Origin: a virus
IMG/VR virus record: IMGVR_UViG_3300034375_001686
Span: 1-23,922 of that record
DNA: 23,922 bases
Strand: one strand, 5' to 3'
Shown here one piece after another: positions 7,723-15,913 of this stretch. Below the pieces are notes generated by a model that saw only the letters and a program-made list of their open reading frames with translations, did no database searches and was not told the DNA's origin. Within the stretch, counting starts at the first letter, position 1, and every line of letters starts with the position of its first letter. Both the position numbers and the translations under genes were made by a program.

Positions 7723-10700
7723 TGGATGACCGCACCAAGCTAACATTATTTAGAGGCATAAAGTCTGGAGCTTTAAACGACAGGCAAAAGTTGGATGCGT
7801 TTAGGGCCATAGAAAGCGATGCAGCAAACGAAGATGTTGTGGATTTAATAGGTTCTCTTTCATTTACAACATTAGGTAAGGGCAAAACTCTTAACGAACT
7901 GGTTGATGAACGCCAAGGGCGTGACCGCGAGAGGTTTGATTACTCTAAAGGTGCTGACGGCAAGCTCCGCTCTCTTATGTCTTTTGGCGAGACAGAAGGT
8001 GATCGTGAGGCTATCTTATCAAGACTGGTGGGAGAAGACGGTTATGTGCGTGATCCATCAGGTCAGCTTGCTTTAACGCAATCTGGTCAGGAAGCTCGCG
8101 GCATGGAGCCTATCGGCAAAAACCTTGTTATCGAAGACGAAGGTTTTAGCGCAAGAGACTTCTCTGACTTTGCGGGAATTGTTCCAGAAACTGTTGGTTC
8201 TATAGCAGGCGCTATAATCGGTGGTGGGCCGTCATTTGGCCTTGGTGCTGTAGCTGGTGCTGGTATTGGCGCAATGGTTGGTCAGTCACTGGAAGAGGCT
8301 CTTGAGTCATTCTATGGCGTGCAGACACAAGACTTCGGTGAAGTAGCCCGTGACGTAGCCATAGAAGGCGTTATAGGCGCTGGCGGTGAAGTATTAGGCG
8401 CAGCGATTATCGGCGCTGGACGAGGCATAATAGGCGCTGGCAAGAACGTAGCAGGCCGCGTCGGTGGGCGAAGTCCAGCAGAGGAATTGGCTGACGAGCG
8501 TTTAGTCAGAATGGAAAGCCTTGTAAGTCGTGATTACATTCCATCTCTTGAAGCAATGGGTGCTCCAAGACCCGCAGCTTATGGTCAAAAGTTTGTTGAA
8601 AACGCAGGCAAGGTGATGGGACGTATTGACAACAATACGAACCAAGCGTTGATCGACAAAGCAAAGTTTCTTGATGGAATTAACGATGACGCTGTAAGTG
8701 AAATAGGTGAAGATGTTGTTTGGTATGCTCCTGCTAAATTTGCAAGGCTCAGAAAAGCTAGAAACGATGCGCAAAAAGGTATTTTTAACGCCGTAGACGA
8801 TGCAATGGATTTAATGTCTTCTTCTTATGACAAGTCCATTCCATTAAACACACAGGCTTTAAGCAGTATAACGAAAGCATTTCAAGCTGGAAATGAGAAT
8901 GCTGTTTCTAACTTCCGCGCTATAGATGACATGCTTAATCAAATTCAATCGACTGTAACGGGTGCGAGCGGCAGACAAGTTATGAAGAAGGGGGGTCAGC
9001 TAGATATATTTAACGTAACTCCAATAAAAAACCAACTTACAGATTACATGAATGAAATGCGTAACTTAGCTGATCCTGCTGTTGACGGCGCAGAAGTCTT
9101 TTTGCGTGGAACAAGCGGCGGTGGTGCAACATTTAATGAAATGGCTATTTTGCGAAAGCAAATAAATGACAGTCTTTATTTTGGAGGCAATGTTACCACT
9201 AAAGGGCGTAACATTTTAGATAAAGTGCGAAACCAAATTGATGAGATGATGGATGCAGACACTATCATAGATGACATTAGGATAAACACGACGGGTCTTT
9301 TTGCAGAAGACAAAATTCTTCTTAAAGAGGCAGCGGCTCAAAGAAAATTTGCCATGAAGAACTATCGTGAGTTTAGGCAGAAATACGACAAGCTCGCTGA
9401 TTTAAGCATCATTAGATCAGTTGATAATCTCCAAGACTTTGAGGGATATGGCGCAAGAGAAATAGCTGATAAGTTTTATGATAAGGTAATTAAGGCCAAC
9501 TCTCCAGCGCGTCTTCAGTCTGTGCTAGATGCCTCTGATAATCCCAATGCCTTAAACGATATGTTTGCTCGCAGATACTTGGAAGATGGCTTGGACTTCG
9601 CAGGAAGAAACGATGTAGACCCAACTAAATTTGATGGTCGTAAGTTTTACAACCATGTCAAAAAGCTAGGTGATACAGGTCGTGTTTTGTTTGGTGATGA
9701 ATGGGGCCAAGTTCAAAAAGTTGCTAAAGATATAAGTGGCGCTCACACTCGCAAAGGAATTTCTATTGAAGATGTCCAAAACGCGACTGATGCAGTGGGT
9801 GGTGAATCAAGCATAGTGAAGTCAATGCAAAATATGTTAGCTAAACAAAACGAACTTAATGACGCTTTAAAAACTACAGTAATTAAAGATATTAACGCTG
9901 GGACTTACGAAAACTATGACTCTGTTGTTAAGGCTTTAACAAGTCCAAACCTCACTCAAAGTGAAGTCATAAAAATAATGAAATTTTTCGATGGAAATCC
10001 GAAAATGAAAGACAACATGAAAAATGTTGTATTGCAAGATATTTTGTCTGTTGTGGATGATCAAGTGTTCGCAAGCCCACAAGCTGCAAGCTCATTGAAG
10101 GACACTTTGTCGGGTTATAAGCGTGGCACATTAAGACAGATATTAGGAGAGGACACTTCTGATGCTTTGTATGGATTTGCTGACGATTTAGTTGATCTTG
10201 GCGATGTCGGAAAAGAAGGCTCAATTGCAGCGGGATCACTTTGGGCGAACATGTTTAAACATCCTATAAACACACTTGGCTCAGTCGGTAAAATTAAATT
10301 GTTTGCAAACGTGCTAGGAACAAAAGGAACTGCTCAAAGATATTTGCAGATGCGCCGTGCCGCAGGAAATAATCCTGAGAATCAATCACAAGCTATGATA
10401 AATATCTTAAATCAATCGTTAGTGGAAGAAGGCGTGGATGTTGGATCAGCAGCATCAAAAGCAGGAAGAATAATTAAACCAATTGCATCAGCAGCAAGTC
10501 AAAGCAGCAGAGCATTTAAAAATGCTGCGCCTCGCGCTTCGGGACTTGGATCATATGAGAAGCCCGGTCAAACCCGAACAAATGTTCAACCTCCTCTCAG
10601 AATGCCAAGCATTCCTGTTCCTGAAGTATCAATGCCTTCTGTATCAACAGAACCCATGAGTCCAATTCAAATGTTGCAAAGAAACGTGCAGAGCGAGCTT

Positions 10701-10775
10701 AGAAAACGCGCACGCGAAAACCCAGCAGTGGCAGCAACACTACTGGGCGGTTTAGGCAACGCTGGACTTCTTTAG
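7722..10775 (+). CDS. 1017-aa internal virion/DNA-ejection protein candidate
   Basis: It starts at a TAATG overlap and is the longest gene in the window, the last of the virion block. Two Gly/Ala-rich hydrophobic stretches (about 151-187 and 213-240, with patterns such as AGAIIGGG and GAIIGAGRGIIGAG) look like glycine zippers able to insert in a membrane. The rest is a long mostly helical body ending in a Pro/Ser-rich linker (about 930-985). No lysozyme or transglycosylase motif is apparent. Size, last position and membrane-active segments fit the largest ejection protein (compare T7 gp16 or P22 gp16 in role). This function is inference; a virion protein is likely. Confidence 0.6.
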   Translation: MDDRTKLTLFRGIKSGALNDRQKLDAFRAIESDAANEDVVDLIGSLSFTTLGKGKTLNELVDERQGRDRERFDYSKGADGKLRSLMSFGETEGDREAILSRLVGEDGYVRDPSGQLALTQSGQEARGMEPIGKNLVIEDEGFSARDFSDFAGIVPETVGSIAGAIIGGGPSFGLGAVAGAGIGAMVGQSLEEALESFYGVQTQDFGEVARDVAIEGVIGAGGEVLGAAIIGAGRGIIGAGKNVAGRVGGRSPAEELADERLVRMESLVSRDYIPSLEAMGAPRPAAYGQKFVENAGKVMGRIDNNTNQALIDKAKFLDGINDDAVSEIGEDVVWYAPAKFARLRKARNDAQKGIFNAVDDAMDLMSSSYDKSIPLNTQALSSITKAFQAGNENAVSNFRAIDDMLNQIQSTVTGASGRQVMKKGGQLDIFNVTPIKNQLTDYMNEMRNLADPAVDGAEVFLRGTSGGGATFNEMAILRKQINDSLYFGGNVTTKGRNILDKVRNQIDEMMDADTIIDDIRINTTGLFAEDKILLKEAAAQRKFAMKNYREFRQKYDKLADLSIIRSVDNLQDFEGYGAREIADKFYDKVIKANSPARLQSVLDASDNPNALNDMFARRYLEDGLDFAGRNDVDPTKFDGRKFYNHVKKLGDTGRVLFGDEWGQVQKVAKDISGAHTRKGISIEDVQNATDAVGGESSIVKSMQNMLAKQNELNDALKTTVIKDINAGTYENYDSVVKALTSPNLTQSEVIKIMKFFDGNPKMKDNMKNVVLQDILSVVDDQVFASPQAASSLKDTLSGYKRGTLRQILGEDTSDALYGFADDLVDLGDVGKEGSIAAGSLWANMFKHPINTLGSVGKIKLFANVLGTKGTAQRYLQMRRAAGNNPENQSQAMINILNQSLVEEGVDVGSAASKAGRIIKPIASAASQSSRAFKNAAPRASGLGSYEKPGQTRTNVQPPLRMPSIPVPEVSMPSVSTEPMSPIQMLQRNVQSELRKRARENPAVAATLLGGLGNAGLL

Positions 10776-10987
10776 TCTTCGATGACTGACGCCAAGCCGC
10801 CTATTCCAACAGGAGGACGGTAATTAGGCTTGGCGTTGACACGCACTTGAATATCCTCGTATGTTTCATCAATCATGCGTGCAAGCTGTCGCCCGATAGC
10901 ACGATCTTCGTGCTCTGCAACAAAGACTAGCTTATCATACGCTTCAATCGAAACACCTACGGATTTATATTTTCCGGGGTTTGGCAT
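10772..10987 (-). CDS. 71-aa ribbon-helix-helix-like DNA-binding protein
   Basis: It is read leftward, against both neighbours. The ATG at 10987 follows AAGGAAA (GGGAAGGAAACTCC before the start). After a short basic N-terminus, KYKSVGVSIEAYDKL (residues 6-20) has the beta-strand/helix pattern of Arc/MetJ-type RHH proteins, and the following helices (AEHEDRAIGRQLARMIDE) complete the fold. The C-terminus (NAKPNYRPPVGIGG) is a flexible tail. Its stop overlaps the tail of the 1017-aa gene by 4 bp, and its start is only 18 bp from the divergent gene. A small autoregulated repressor controlling the divergent DNA-metabolism operon is the natural inference; the fold call is by eye. Confidence 0.7.
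   Translation of the reverse strand: MPNPGKYKSVGVSIEAYDKLVFVAEHEDRAIGRQLARMIDETYEDIQVRVNAKPNYRPPVGIGGLASVIED
10791..10838. repeat. 10-bp perfect inverted repeat at a convergent gene junction
   Basis: ACGCCAAGCC (10791-10800) and GGCTTGGCGT (10829-10838) are exact reverse complements separated by 28 bp. The loop can form a short inner stem (CC..GG pairs). It sits in the 3' end of the RHH-like gene, just past the stop of the rightward virion operon. There is no T-tract on either side, so it is not a classical intrinsic terminator, but it could slow or end transcription from either side or protect 3' ends. Confidence 0.55.
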
Positions 10988-11005
10988 GGAGTTTCCTTCC
11001 CATAA

Positions 11006-11380
11006 ATGACTTTTCCTACTGTATATAATCCCAAGCGGCGTGGGTCAAGACCCAAGTACGGAAACAAGAAAGTAACTGTGCAAGGAATTAAGTTCGACTC
11101 CAAGTGGGAATCAGAACGATATTTATATATAAAGAGCCTTGAGCGTGCGGGTAGGGTGCGCAATCTTGAGCTACAGGTCAGGTTTAACCTACTGGTAAAC
11201 GATCAGAAAATATGCGCCTACATTGCTGACTTCCGCTACGAGAAAGAAAATGCCAACGGTGATTGGGAAACAATTATTGAAGACGCCAAGGGCGTTGAGA
11301 CGCCTGAGTTTAAGCTAAAGAAAAAGCTCATGAAGGCTTGTCTTGGCATAGAAATATTTTTATCTAAAAAAAGCTATTGA
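11006..11380 (+). CDS. DUF1064 family phage nuclease (PD-(D/E)XK-like)
   Basis: 124 aa. KYGNKKVTVQGIKFDSKWES (17-36), LERAGRVRNLELQVRF (45-60), YIADF (72-76) and EDAKG (92-96) match the DUF1064 pattern, a small phage family related to restriction-endonuclease-like folds. The probable metal ligands are E35, D75 and E92/D93 with K95. The length is typical. The ATG at 11006 lacks a convincing Shine-Dalgarno, and no later in-frame ATG precedes the domain, so I keep it. It is the first rightward gene of the DNA-metabolism arm. It probably cuts branched or replicating DNA, which is inferred from the fold. Confidence 0.75.
   Translation: MTFPTVYNPKRRGSRPKYGNKKVTVQGIKFDSKWESERYLYIKSLERAGRVRNLELQVRFNLLVNDQKICAYIADFRYEKENANGDWETIIEDAKGVETPEFKLKKKLMKACLGIEIFLSKKSY
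11020..11048 (-). promoter_or_regulatory. Candidate promoter of the RHH-like gene with overlapping palindrome
   Basis: On the minus strand TTGACC (11048-11043) and TATACA (11025-11020) are separated by 17 bp, a good sigma70 layout, and would start transcription near 11013, upstream of the RHH-like gene. The -35 lies inside a palindrome, TGGGTC-AA-GACCCA (11041-11054), a plausible operator for the RHH protein itself. Both lie inside the first codons of the divergent nuclease gene. Confidence 0.45.
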
Positions 11381-11406
11381 CATGTCCCACTCCCTATGGG
11401 ATAGGT
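11377..11406 (+). promoter_or_regulatory. Candidate promoter before the recombination genes
   Basis: A perfect TTGACA at 11377-11382 overlaps the end of the DUF1064 gene, and a weak -10-like ATAGGT lies at 11401-11406 after 18 bp. A short palindromic segment TCCC-TAT-GGGA (11391-11401) occupies the spacer and could be an operator. The next gene starts at 11440 behind AAGGAA. Confidence 0.35.
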
Positions 11407-11439
11407 AGGGTTCTAGTAATTTAGCGGAAAGGAATCGAC

Positions 11440-11838
11440 ATGGAAAGTCGTGAATTATTTGAGCGTCGAGAAGAACTCAAGCACGTTATCGGTGAGATGC
11501 GTATTGAGCTTAAAGACGTTGAAGAACAGCTATCAGATACATTTCTACCAGTGGCAAAAGACGTACTGCGCTCGCAAGGTAAAGACTTTGGTACTGCCCA
11601 AATCACTGAGGGAAACCAACGTCTAAAAGTCACTGTGGGCAAGAAGGTCACATGGGATCAAGACGGGCTGCGTGACACGCTTAACAACATGTCACCAGAA
11701 AATGCGCAACACTATGGCAAGCTGACGTTTGCTGTAGAAGAGCGCAAATTTACAGCCGCTCCTCCTGCAATCAAGGATGAGCTTGAAGGGTGCCGTACTG
11801 TAGAGGTAGGCAGAGTTACAGTAGAGGAGGTGGAATAA
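11440..11838 (+). CDS. 132-aa hypothetical protein with coiled-coil N-terminus
   Basis: The ATG at 11440 follows AAGGAA. Residues 3-35 are a charged amphipathic helix (LFERREELKHVIGEMRIELK), likely a coiled coil. The rest (KVTVGKKVTWDQDGLRD to the end) is mixed alpha/beta. Small proteins with such a 'KVTWD' segment commonly precede Sak4-type ATPases in marine phages, but I cannot name a characterised function. It overlaps the next start by one base (TAATG behind GAGGAGG), which suggests co-translation and a partner role for the Sak4-like ATPase. Confidence 0.7.
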   Translation: MESRELFERREELKHVIGEMRIELKDVEEQLSDTFLPVAKDVLRSQGKDFGTAQITEGNQRLKVTVGKKVTWDQDGLRDTLNNMSPENAQHYGKLTFAVEERKFTAAPPAIKDELEGCRTVEVGRVTVEEVE

Positions 11839-12701
11839 TGGCTTTACAAATTATCACAGCAGATCAGCGTATCGCTGAGAAGAAAGGTCACAAGATTGTA
11901 GTCTGTGGCGCAAGCGGTGTGGGTAAAACCACACTTGCACGAACTCTTAATCCATCAACAACTTTGTTCATGGACTTGGAAGCAGGGGATACAGCTATTG
12001 AGGGGCATCCTATTGATGTCGTTCGCCCTAGAACATGGGCAGAGTGTCGTGACCTTGCTTGCTTCTTAGGTGGGGCAAACCCATCGTTGGCAGAAGATCA
12101 GCCATATAGCGAATCACATTATAATTATGTGGCGCAGATGTATGGGGACAACTCAGACCTATGGCAGAAGTATGATACATTGTTTGTGGACTCAATTACC
12201 GTTGCAGGCCGTTTGTGCTTCCAGTGGTGTTTACAACAGCCAGAAGTGCGGTCTGACCGATCTGGTAAGCTAGACACTCGTGCAGCGTATGGTTTGCATG
12301 GTCGTGAGATGATGTCATGGCTAACCCACATTCAACACATCCGTTCTAAAAACGTAATCTTTGTTGGAATTCTTGACGAGATTACTGATGAGTACGGACG
12401 CAAGCAATACTCCCTTCAAATTGAGGGAAGTAAAACTGGCCGTGAATTGCCCGGAATTGTTGACGAGGTAATCACAATGTCAGTGTTAACAGGGGATCAC
12501 GGTCAGTATCGTGCCTTTGTATGTCAACCTCTGAACGAATGGGGCTATCCAGCCAAAGACCGTTCTGGCAGATTAGACACATTAGAAGAGCCACACTTAG
12601 GAAAGTTAATTGAAAAAATGAGCAGTGGCTCAAATAAAGCTGACAAAGAATTAGTCTTTGTTGATCCAACAACTCAAACTTCTAGCGAAGGGGAAGCATA
12701 A
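11838..12701 (+). CDS. Sak4-like / AAA_24 RecA-fold ATPase
   Basis: 287 aa with the start at the TAATG overlap; GAGGAGG at 11823-11830 supports this ATG over one further upstream. Walker A is GASGVGKT (24-31) and Walker B is TLFVDS (114-119). The chain is a compact single-domain P-loop ATPase of the AAA_24 type, to which Sak4 single-strand annealing proteins belong. Sak4 proteins usually act with a phage SSB to anneal or exchange strands during replication and recombination, and the next gene is SSB-like, which strengthens the call. It acts in the cytoplasm on phage DNA. Confidence 0.8.
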   Translation: MALQIITADQRIAEKKGHKIVVCGASGVGKTTLARTLNPSTTLFMDLEAGDTAIEGHPIDVVRPRTWAECRDLACFLGGANPSLAEDQPYSESHYNYVAQMYGDNSDLWQKYDTLFVDSITVAGRLCFQWCLQQPEVRSDRSGKLDTRAAYGLHGREMMSWLTHIQHIRSKNVIFVGILDEITDEYGRKQYSLQIEGSKTGRELPGIVDEVITMSVLTGDHGQYRAFVCQPLNEWGYPAKDRSGRLDTLEEPHLGKLIEKMSSGSNKADKELVFVDPTTQTSSEGEA

Positions 12702-13327
12702 TGCTTAATTTAAATAATGTTCCACAAGACCAAAACGCAAGCCAAGAATTTTCTCTCATTCCAAAAGGTACCGTTGTTCGCGCTATAATTGTTGTGCAGC
12801 AAGGTGAAGTAGAATTACCTGAGTTTGGTCAGGGTTCTTGGTTCAAGAAATCTATGAGCACTTCTGCAAAGTGGGCGAACCTAGAGTTCACTATCATTGG
12901 TGGTCAGTTTGATCGTCGCAAGTTTTGGCACAGCGTCTTTGTTGACGGTGACAAAATGGGCGATAGCGGTATGCCGCTTGCCAAGGAGATTGGTTTGCGC
13001 ACACTGAAGTCAATCGTTGAGAGCGCACGCGCTATCGACCCTGCTGATATGTCTCCAGAGGCACAGCAAAGCCGTAACATCTCTGGCATGTTTGACTTGA
13101 ACGCAATGGAGATTTGCGCTAAGATTGGCGTTAAGAAAGGTACGAACGGATATTCGGATAGCAATCAGCTAATGGCTGCGCTTACTCCAAATAACAGTGA
13201 GTATATTGCCCAAGGTCAGGCTCCTATGCAGAATAATACTACGTTAATTGCGTCAGTTCCTGCACAGGCTTCTACACCACAGGCTCCGCAAAATTCTGGC
13301 GCGGTTCCTTCATGGGCAAACAAGTAA
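12701..13327 (+). CDS. ssDNA-binding-like protein (DUF669-type) partner of Sak4
   Basis: 208 aa, one-base overlap with the previous gene (TAATG). The first 100 residues are beta-rich with a FSLIPKGTVVRAIIVVQQGE start and WANLEFTIIGGQFDRRKFWHS, the pattern of phage OB-fold-like DUF669 proteins. After a helical middle, the C-terminus is a Gln/Ala/Pro linker ending in SGAVPSWANK, reminiscent of the flexible tails of SSBs although not acidic. Its position directly after the Sak4-like ATPase is the usual pairing. Binding of single-stranded DNA is inferred from family and context. Confidence 0.7.
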   Translation: MLNLNNVPQDQNASQEFSLIPKGTVVRAIIVVQQGEVELPEFGQGSWFKKSMSTSAKWANLEFTIIGGQFDRRKFWHSVFVDGDKMGDSGMPLAKEIGLRTLKSIVESARAIDPADMSPEAQQSRNISGMFDLNAMEICAKIGVKKGTNGYSDSNQLMAALTPNNSEYIAQGQAPMQNNTTLIASVPAQASTPQAPQNSGAVPSWANK

Positions 13328-13328
13328 T

Positions 13329-13394
13329 CTAGCGGCAGGGCCATTCCGCGCCTGCTAGACCAAGGTACGGGGGGCCTTGGGCCGCGAACCCCCC
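13329..13394 (+). promoter_or_regulatory. Leader with two mutually exclusive hairpins before the helicase gene
   Basis: The 94-bp gap contains three stems. CTAG-cgg-CAGG (13329-13339) pairs with CCTGCTAG (13351-13358). CCAAGG (13360-13365) pairs with CCTTGG (13375-13380). GGGGGG (13369-13374) pairs with CCCCCC (13389-13394). The second and third cannot form together because the G-run is the loop of one and an arm of the other. No T-tract follows, so this is not a plain terminator; an attenuator or RNA-processing element is possible. Confidence 0.45.
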
Positions 13395-13421
13395 ACACTA
13401 TTCTAGCAAATAGGTACAATC

Positions 13422-15116
13422 ATGTTATTAAGACCCTACCAAAAGGTAGCTGTCTCTGACGCGTGTAACGCGTTGGACAAGCATAAGAACACACTCGTTG
13501 TAGCTCCCACAGGGGCAGGCAAAACAATCATGCTCTCCGCGCTTGTAGGCAAGCGCCACAAAGAGGGTAAGAAGGTTTTGATCGTGCAACACCGTGATGA
13601 GCTTGTAAATCAAAACAAGCAAAAGTTTGAGAAGGTTAATCCCTTTTTAACCACAAGTATCGTCAATGGCACAGTAAAGCATTGGGATGGCGAAGCCGTC
13701 TTCTCAATGGTGCAAACAATTTCCCGCGAACGTAACCTTCGTGATCGTCCTAAGTTCGACATGGTGGTGATTGATGAAGGCCACCATGCAGCGGCTCCCA
13801 CATATCGAAGGGTGATCGACGCTGTTCTGGAGGACAATGAGCACGCAGAAATCGTAGGCTTTACCGCTACGCCTAACCGTGGCGATGGCAAAGGATTGCG
13901 CGGCGTATTTAACAACTGCTCTCACCAGATTGAAATCTCAAGCCTGATTAACGAAGGCTTTCTCGTTCGACCAAAAACATTTGTCATTGACCTTGGCGTC
14001 AACAGCCAACTGGATAATGTAACCAAACGCGGCAAAGAATATGACATGGAAGAAGTCGCTGCCATTATGGATCGACAAGTTATTAACGATAGAATTGTTT
14101 GGGAATGGCGCGATAAGGCTGGTGATCGTAAAACAGTAGTCTTCTGCTCAACAGTTAAACATGCCGAACACCTCTGCAATGCTTTCATTGCTGATGGCGT
14201 AAACGCTGATTTTGTAACAGGAGAGACTGACAAGGCTTTAAGAGCGCAAATGCTGCATGATCTGGAGTTTGGTGACTTGCAGGTTGTTGTGAACGTAGCG
14301 GTGCTTACGGAAGGCTTTGACGCTCCTCCTGTGGCGTGTGTGATTTTAACCAGACCATGCTCCCAGAAAAGCACAATGGTTCAGATGATTGGTCGTGGTC
14401 TACGGATTATTGATCCAGAGATTTATCCCGACATCCTAAAGACTGATTGCATCGTCATGGACTTTGGAACCAGCATTATTACGCATGGCAGTATTGATGA
14501 TGCAGCTAACTTGGATGGTCGAGAGAAGTTGGAGGAGGGTGAAGCTCCAACAAAAATTTGTCCAGAATGCGAAGCTGAAGTTCATGCAAGGGTCAGGGAG
14601 TGTCCTATCTGTGGGCATGTCTTCCAGCCGCCAGAGAAGAGCGAATTAGATTCGTTCGTTATGACTGAATATGACATAATGAAAATCTCCCCTTTCTTGT
14701 GGATTGACCCATATGGAAAAGGCACTGTGATCATGGCTACAGGCTTTCAAGGTTTCGCTATGGTAGGCAACATCAAGGATTATTGGATTGCTATTGCGAA
14801 GCCCAACAAGAAGCCTGCAAAGGTTGTTGCAATTGGCGAAAAGGTTCAAGCGATGGCTGCGGCTGATGATTTCTTGCGTGAAGTAGAAGACGGTAGCGCA
14901 GCAAACAAAACAAAGCGTTGGCTTAATGATATTGCGACCCCCAAGCAGAAAGAGCTTTTGCGCAGCAATGGCGTGAAAATAAGCGAAATGGACTTGTCGT
15001 TTACCAAATACAAAGCCGCATGTATGCTGGGGTATTATTTCAATCGTAATGAAATTGACCGTTTAATTGCAAAAAATTGGAAGAAAATTACAGGAGAAGA
15101 TTATGCAGCGCGATGA
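13422..15116 (+). CDS. SF2 DEAD/DEAH-box DNA helicase with C-terminal zinc ribbon
   Basis: 564 aa. The motifs are in order: Q-like LRPYQ (3-7), Walker A APTGAGKT (28-35), DEGH (118-121), TATP (148-151), VVFCSTVKHAEHL (239-251), VLTEGFDAP (294-302) and QMIGRGLR (321-328). This is a full superfamily 2 core of the RecG/UvsW/RadD style. A four-cysteine ribbon (C380, C383, C394, C397) follows, as in RadD/YejH-like helicases, then an approximately 160-residue unassigned tail. It likely remodels forks or recombination intermediates with the Sak4/SSB pair. The start is behind ATAGGT, and its 3' end overlaps the next gene by 14 bp. Confidence 0.85.
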   Translation: MLLRPYQKVAVSDACNALDKHKNTLVVAPTGAGKTIMLSALVGKRHKEGKKVLIVQHRDELVNQNKQKFEKVNPFLTTSIVNGTVKHWDGEAVFSMVQTISRERNLRDRPKFDMVVIDEGHHAAAPTYRRVIDAVLEDNEHAEIVGFTATPNRGDGKGLRGVFNNCSHQIEISSLINEGFLVRPKTFVIDLGVNSQLDNVTKRGKEYDMEEVAAIMDRQVINDRIVWEWRDKAGDRKTVVFCSTVKHAEHLCNAFIADGVNADFVTGETDKALRAQMLHDLEFGDLQVVVNVAVLTEGFDAPPVACVILTRPCSQKSTMVQMIGRGLRIIDPEIYPDILKTDCIVMDFGTSIITHGSIDDAANLDGREKLEEGEAPTKICPECEAEVHARVRECPICGHVFQPPEKSELDSFVMTEYDIMKISPFLWIDPYGKGTVIMATGFQGFAMVGNIKDYWIAIAKPNKKPAKVVAIGEKVQAMAAADDFLREVEDGSAANKTKRWLNDIATPKQKELLRSNGVKISEMDLSFTKYKAACMLGYYFNRNEIDRLIAKNWKKITGEDYAAR

Positions 15117-15390
15117 AATCTTACGACAAGCCGAACAACTTGTGAACGGGAAGCGTGCCGAAGATTATGGCGATGCCTACGAAAACCATTGTAGAATTGC
15201 AGAAGGCTGGAACATTATCTTGCGCAGCGCACTCCTAACGCATGGGGAGATCAGGGCTGTCCATGTGACATTAATGATGGACTGGTTAAAAACTTCGCGT
15301 ATCCTAAACACCATAAACCATGAAGATTCATGGGTTGATAAAGCCGCGTACTCCAGTTTAGGGGCAGAATTTGCGGATAAGGAACAATGA
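15103..15390 (+). CDS. DUF6378-type phage protein
   Basis: 95 aa. I take the ATG at 15103, which has AGGAGA just upstream inside the helicase 3' end, rather than the earlier in-frame ATG. The motif KRAEDYGDAYENHCRIAEGW (17-36) and the later MMDWLKTSRI...DSWVDKAAYSSLGAEF match the small all-helical DUF6378 family found in many phages, often near nucleotide-metabolism or replication genes. The fold looks MazG-like helical by eye, but no catalytic EExxD set is visible. The function is unknown. Confidence 0.75.
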   Translation: MQRDEILRQAEQLVNGKRAEDYGDAYENHCRIAEGWNIILRSALLTHGEIRAVHVTLMMDWLKTSRILNTINHEDSWVDKAAYSSLGAEFADKEQ

Positions 15391-15695
15391 TGCCGCGATT
15401 TGAAATGTATCTTATGTTTGCCGAAAAGGACGAACTAACTGTCGAAACCTCGGAATACAAAATGGTCTGTTGGGTCAACGATCCATCCAACATGATTGAG
15501 GTGCAGAAAACAGCAAACGAAGTAATCGAAGACCACATCGAAGATGCAGAGAAAGAAGTTTTATTCGGAACCGCATCGGTCATGATCGAAGGTGCTGAAG
15601 TTTTAAATATTGGCTTCCGAAACAAAGATGCAGACCCGGAGGAAATTAGCGAAGTCATAGAATTGTTCGGAATACGAGAGGAGACAAGACATTGA
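15387..15695 (+). CDS. 102-aa acidic hypothetical protein
   Basis: It starts at an ATGA overlap with the DUF6378 gene. The sequence is acidic and mixed alpha/beta with no cysteines in a metal-binding arrangement and no membrane segment. EVIEDHIEDAEKEVLFG is a probable helix. No family is recognised. Its tight coupling on both sides inside the DNA-metabolism operon says it is translated; no function can be given. Confidence 0.7.
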   Translation: MMPRFEMYLMFAEKDELTVETSEYKMVCWVNDPSNMIEVQKTANEVIEDHIEDAEKEVLFGTASVMIEGAEVLNIGFRNKDADPEEISEVIELFGIREETRH

Positions 15696-15913
15696 GCGAC
15701 ATACAACCAAAGCCAATTGATGAACTGGCACACATATTGGGCAAGTTCGGATGGGGTACTAGGTTCTCTGACTTAACAGAAGATCAAGTCCACACACTGA
15801 TATTTGGACTACAAGAAGCGAAACAGCTAACAGCGGAGATAAACATTGGAACCCTCGAAGACACTTACTTTAAGTCAACAGGCACTTGGCCCTCTACTTC
15901 AATCCCGTTCTAA
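15692..15913 (+). CDS. 73-aa hypothetical protein with TTG start
   Basis: The TTG at 15692 overlaps the preceding stop (TTGA), with GAGGAGA about 8 bp upstream. The N-terminus contains KPIDELAHILGKFGWGTRFSDL, and the middle has a helix EDQVHTLIFGLQEAKQL. The 3' end overlaps the Cas4-like gene by 68 bp in another frame. No family is recognised. The weak start codon suggests its level is kept low compared with its neighbours. Confidence 0.6.
   Translation: MSDIQPKPIDELAHILGKFGWGTRFSDLTEDQVHTLIFGLQEAKQLTAEINIGTLEDTYFKSTGTWPSTSIPF

Noticed and set aside
13922-14374. 150-aa minus-strand ORF
   Set aside because: It lies wholly within the SF2 helicase core in antisense; there is no ribosome site and no family pattern. 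It is a shadow of a strongly supported gene.
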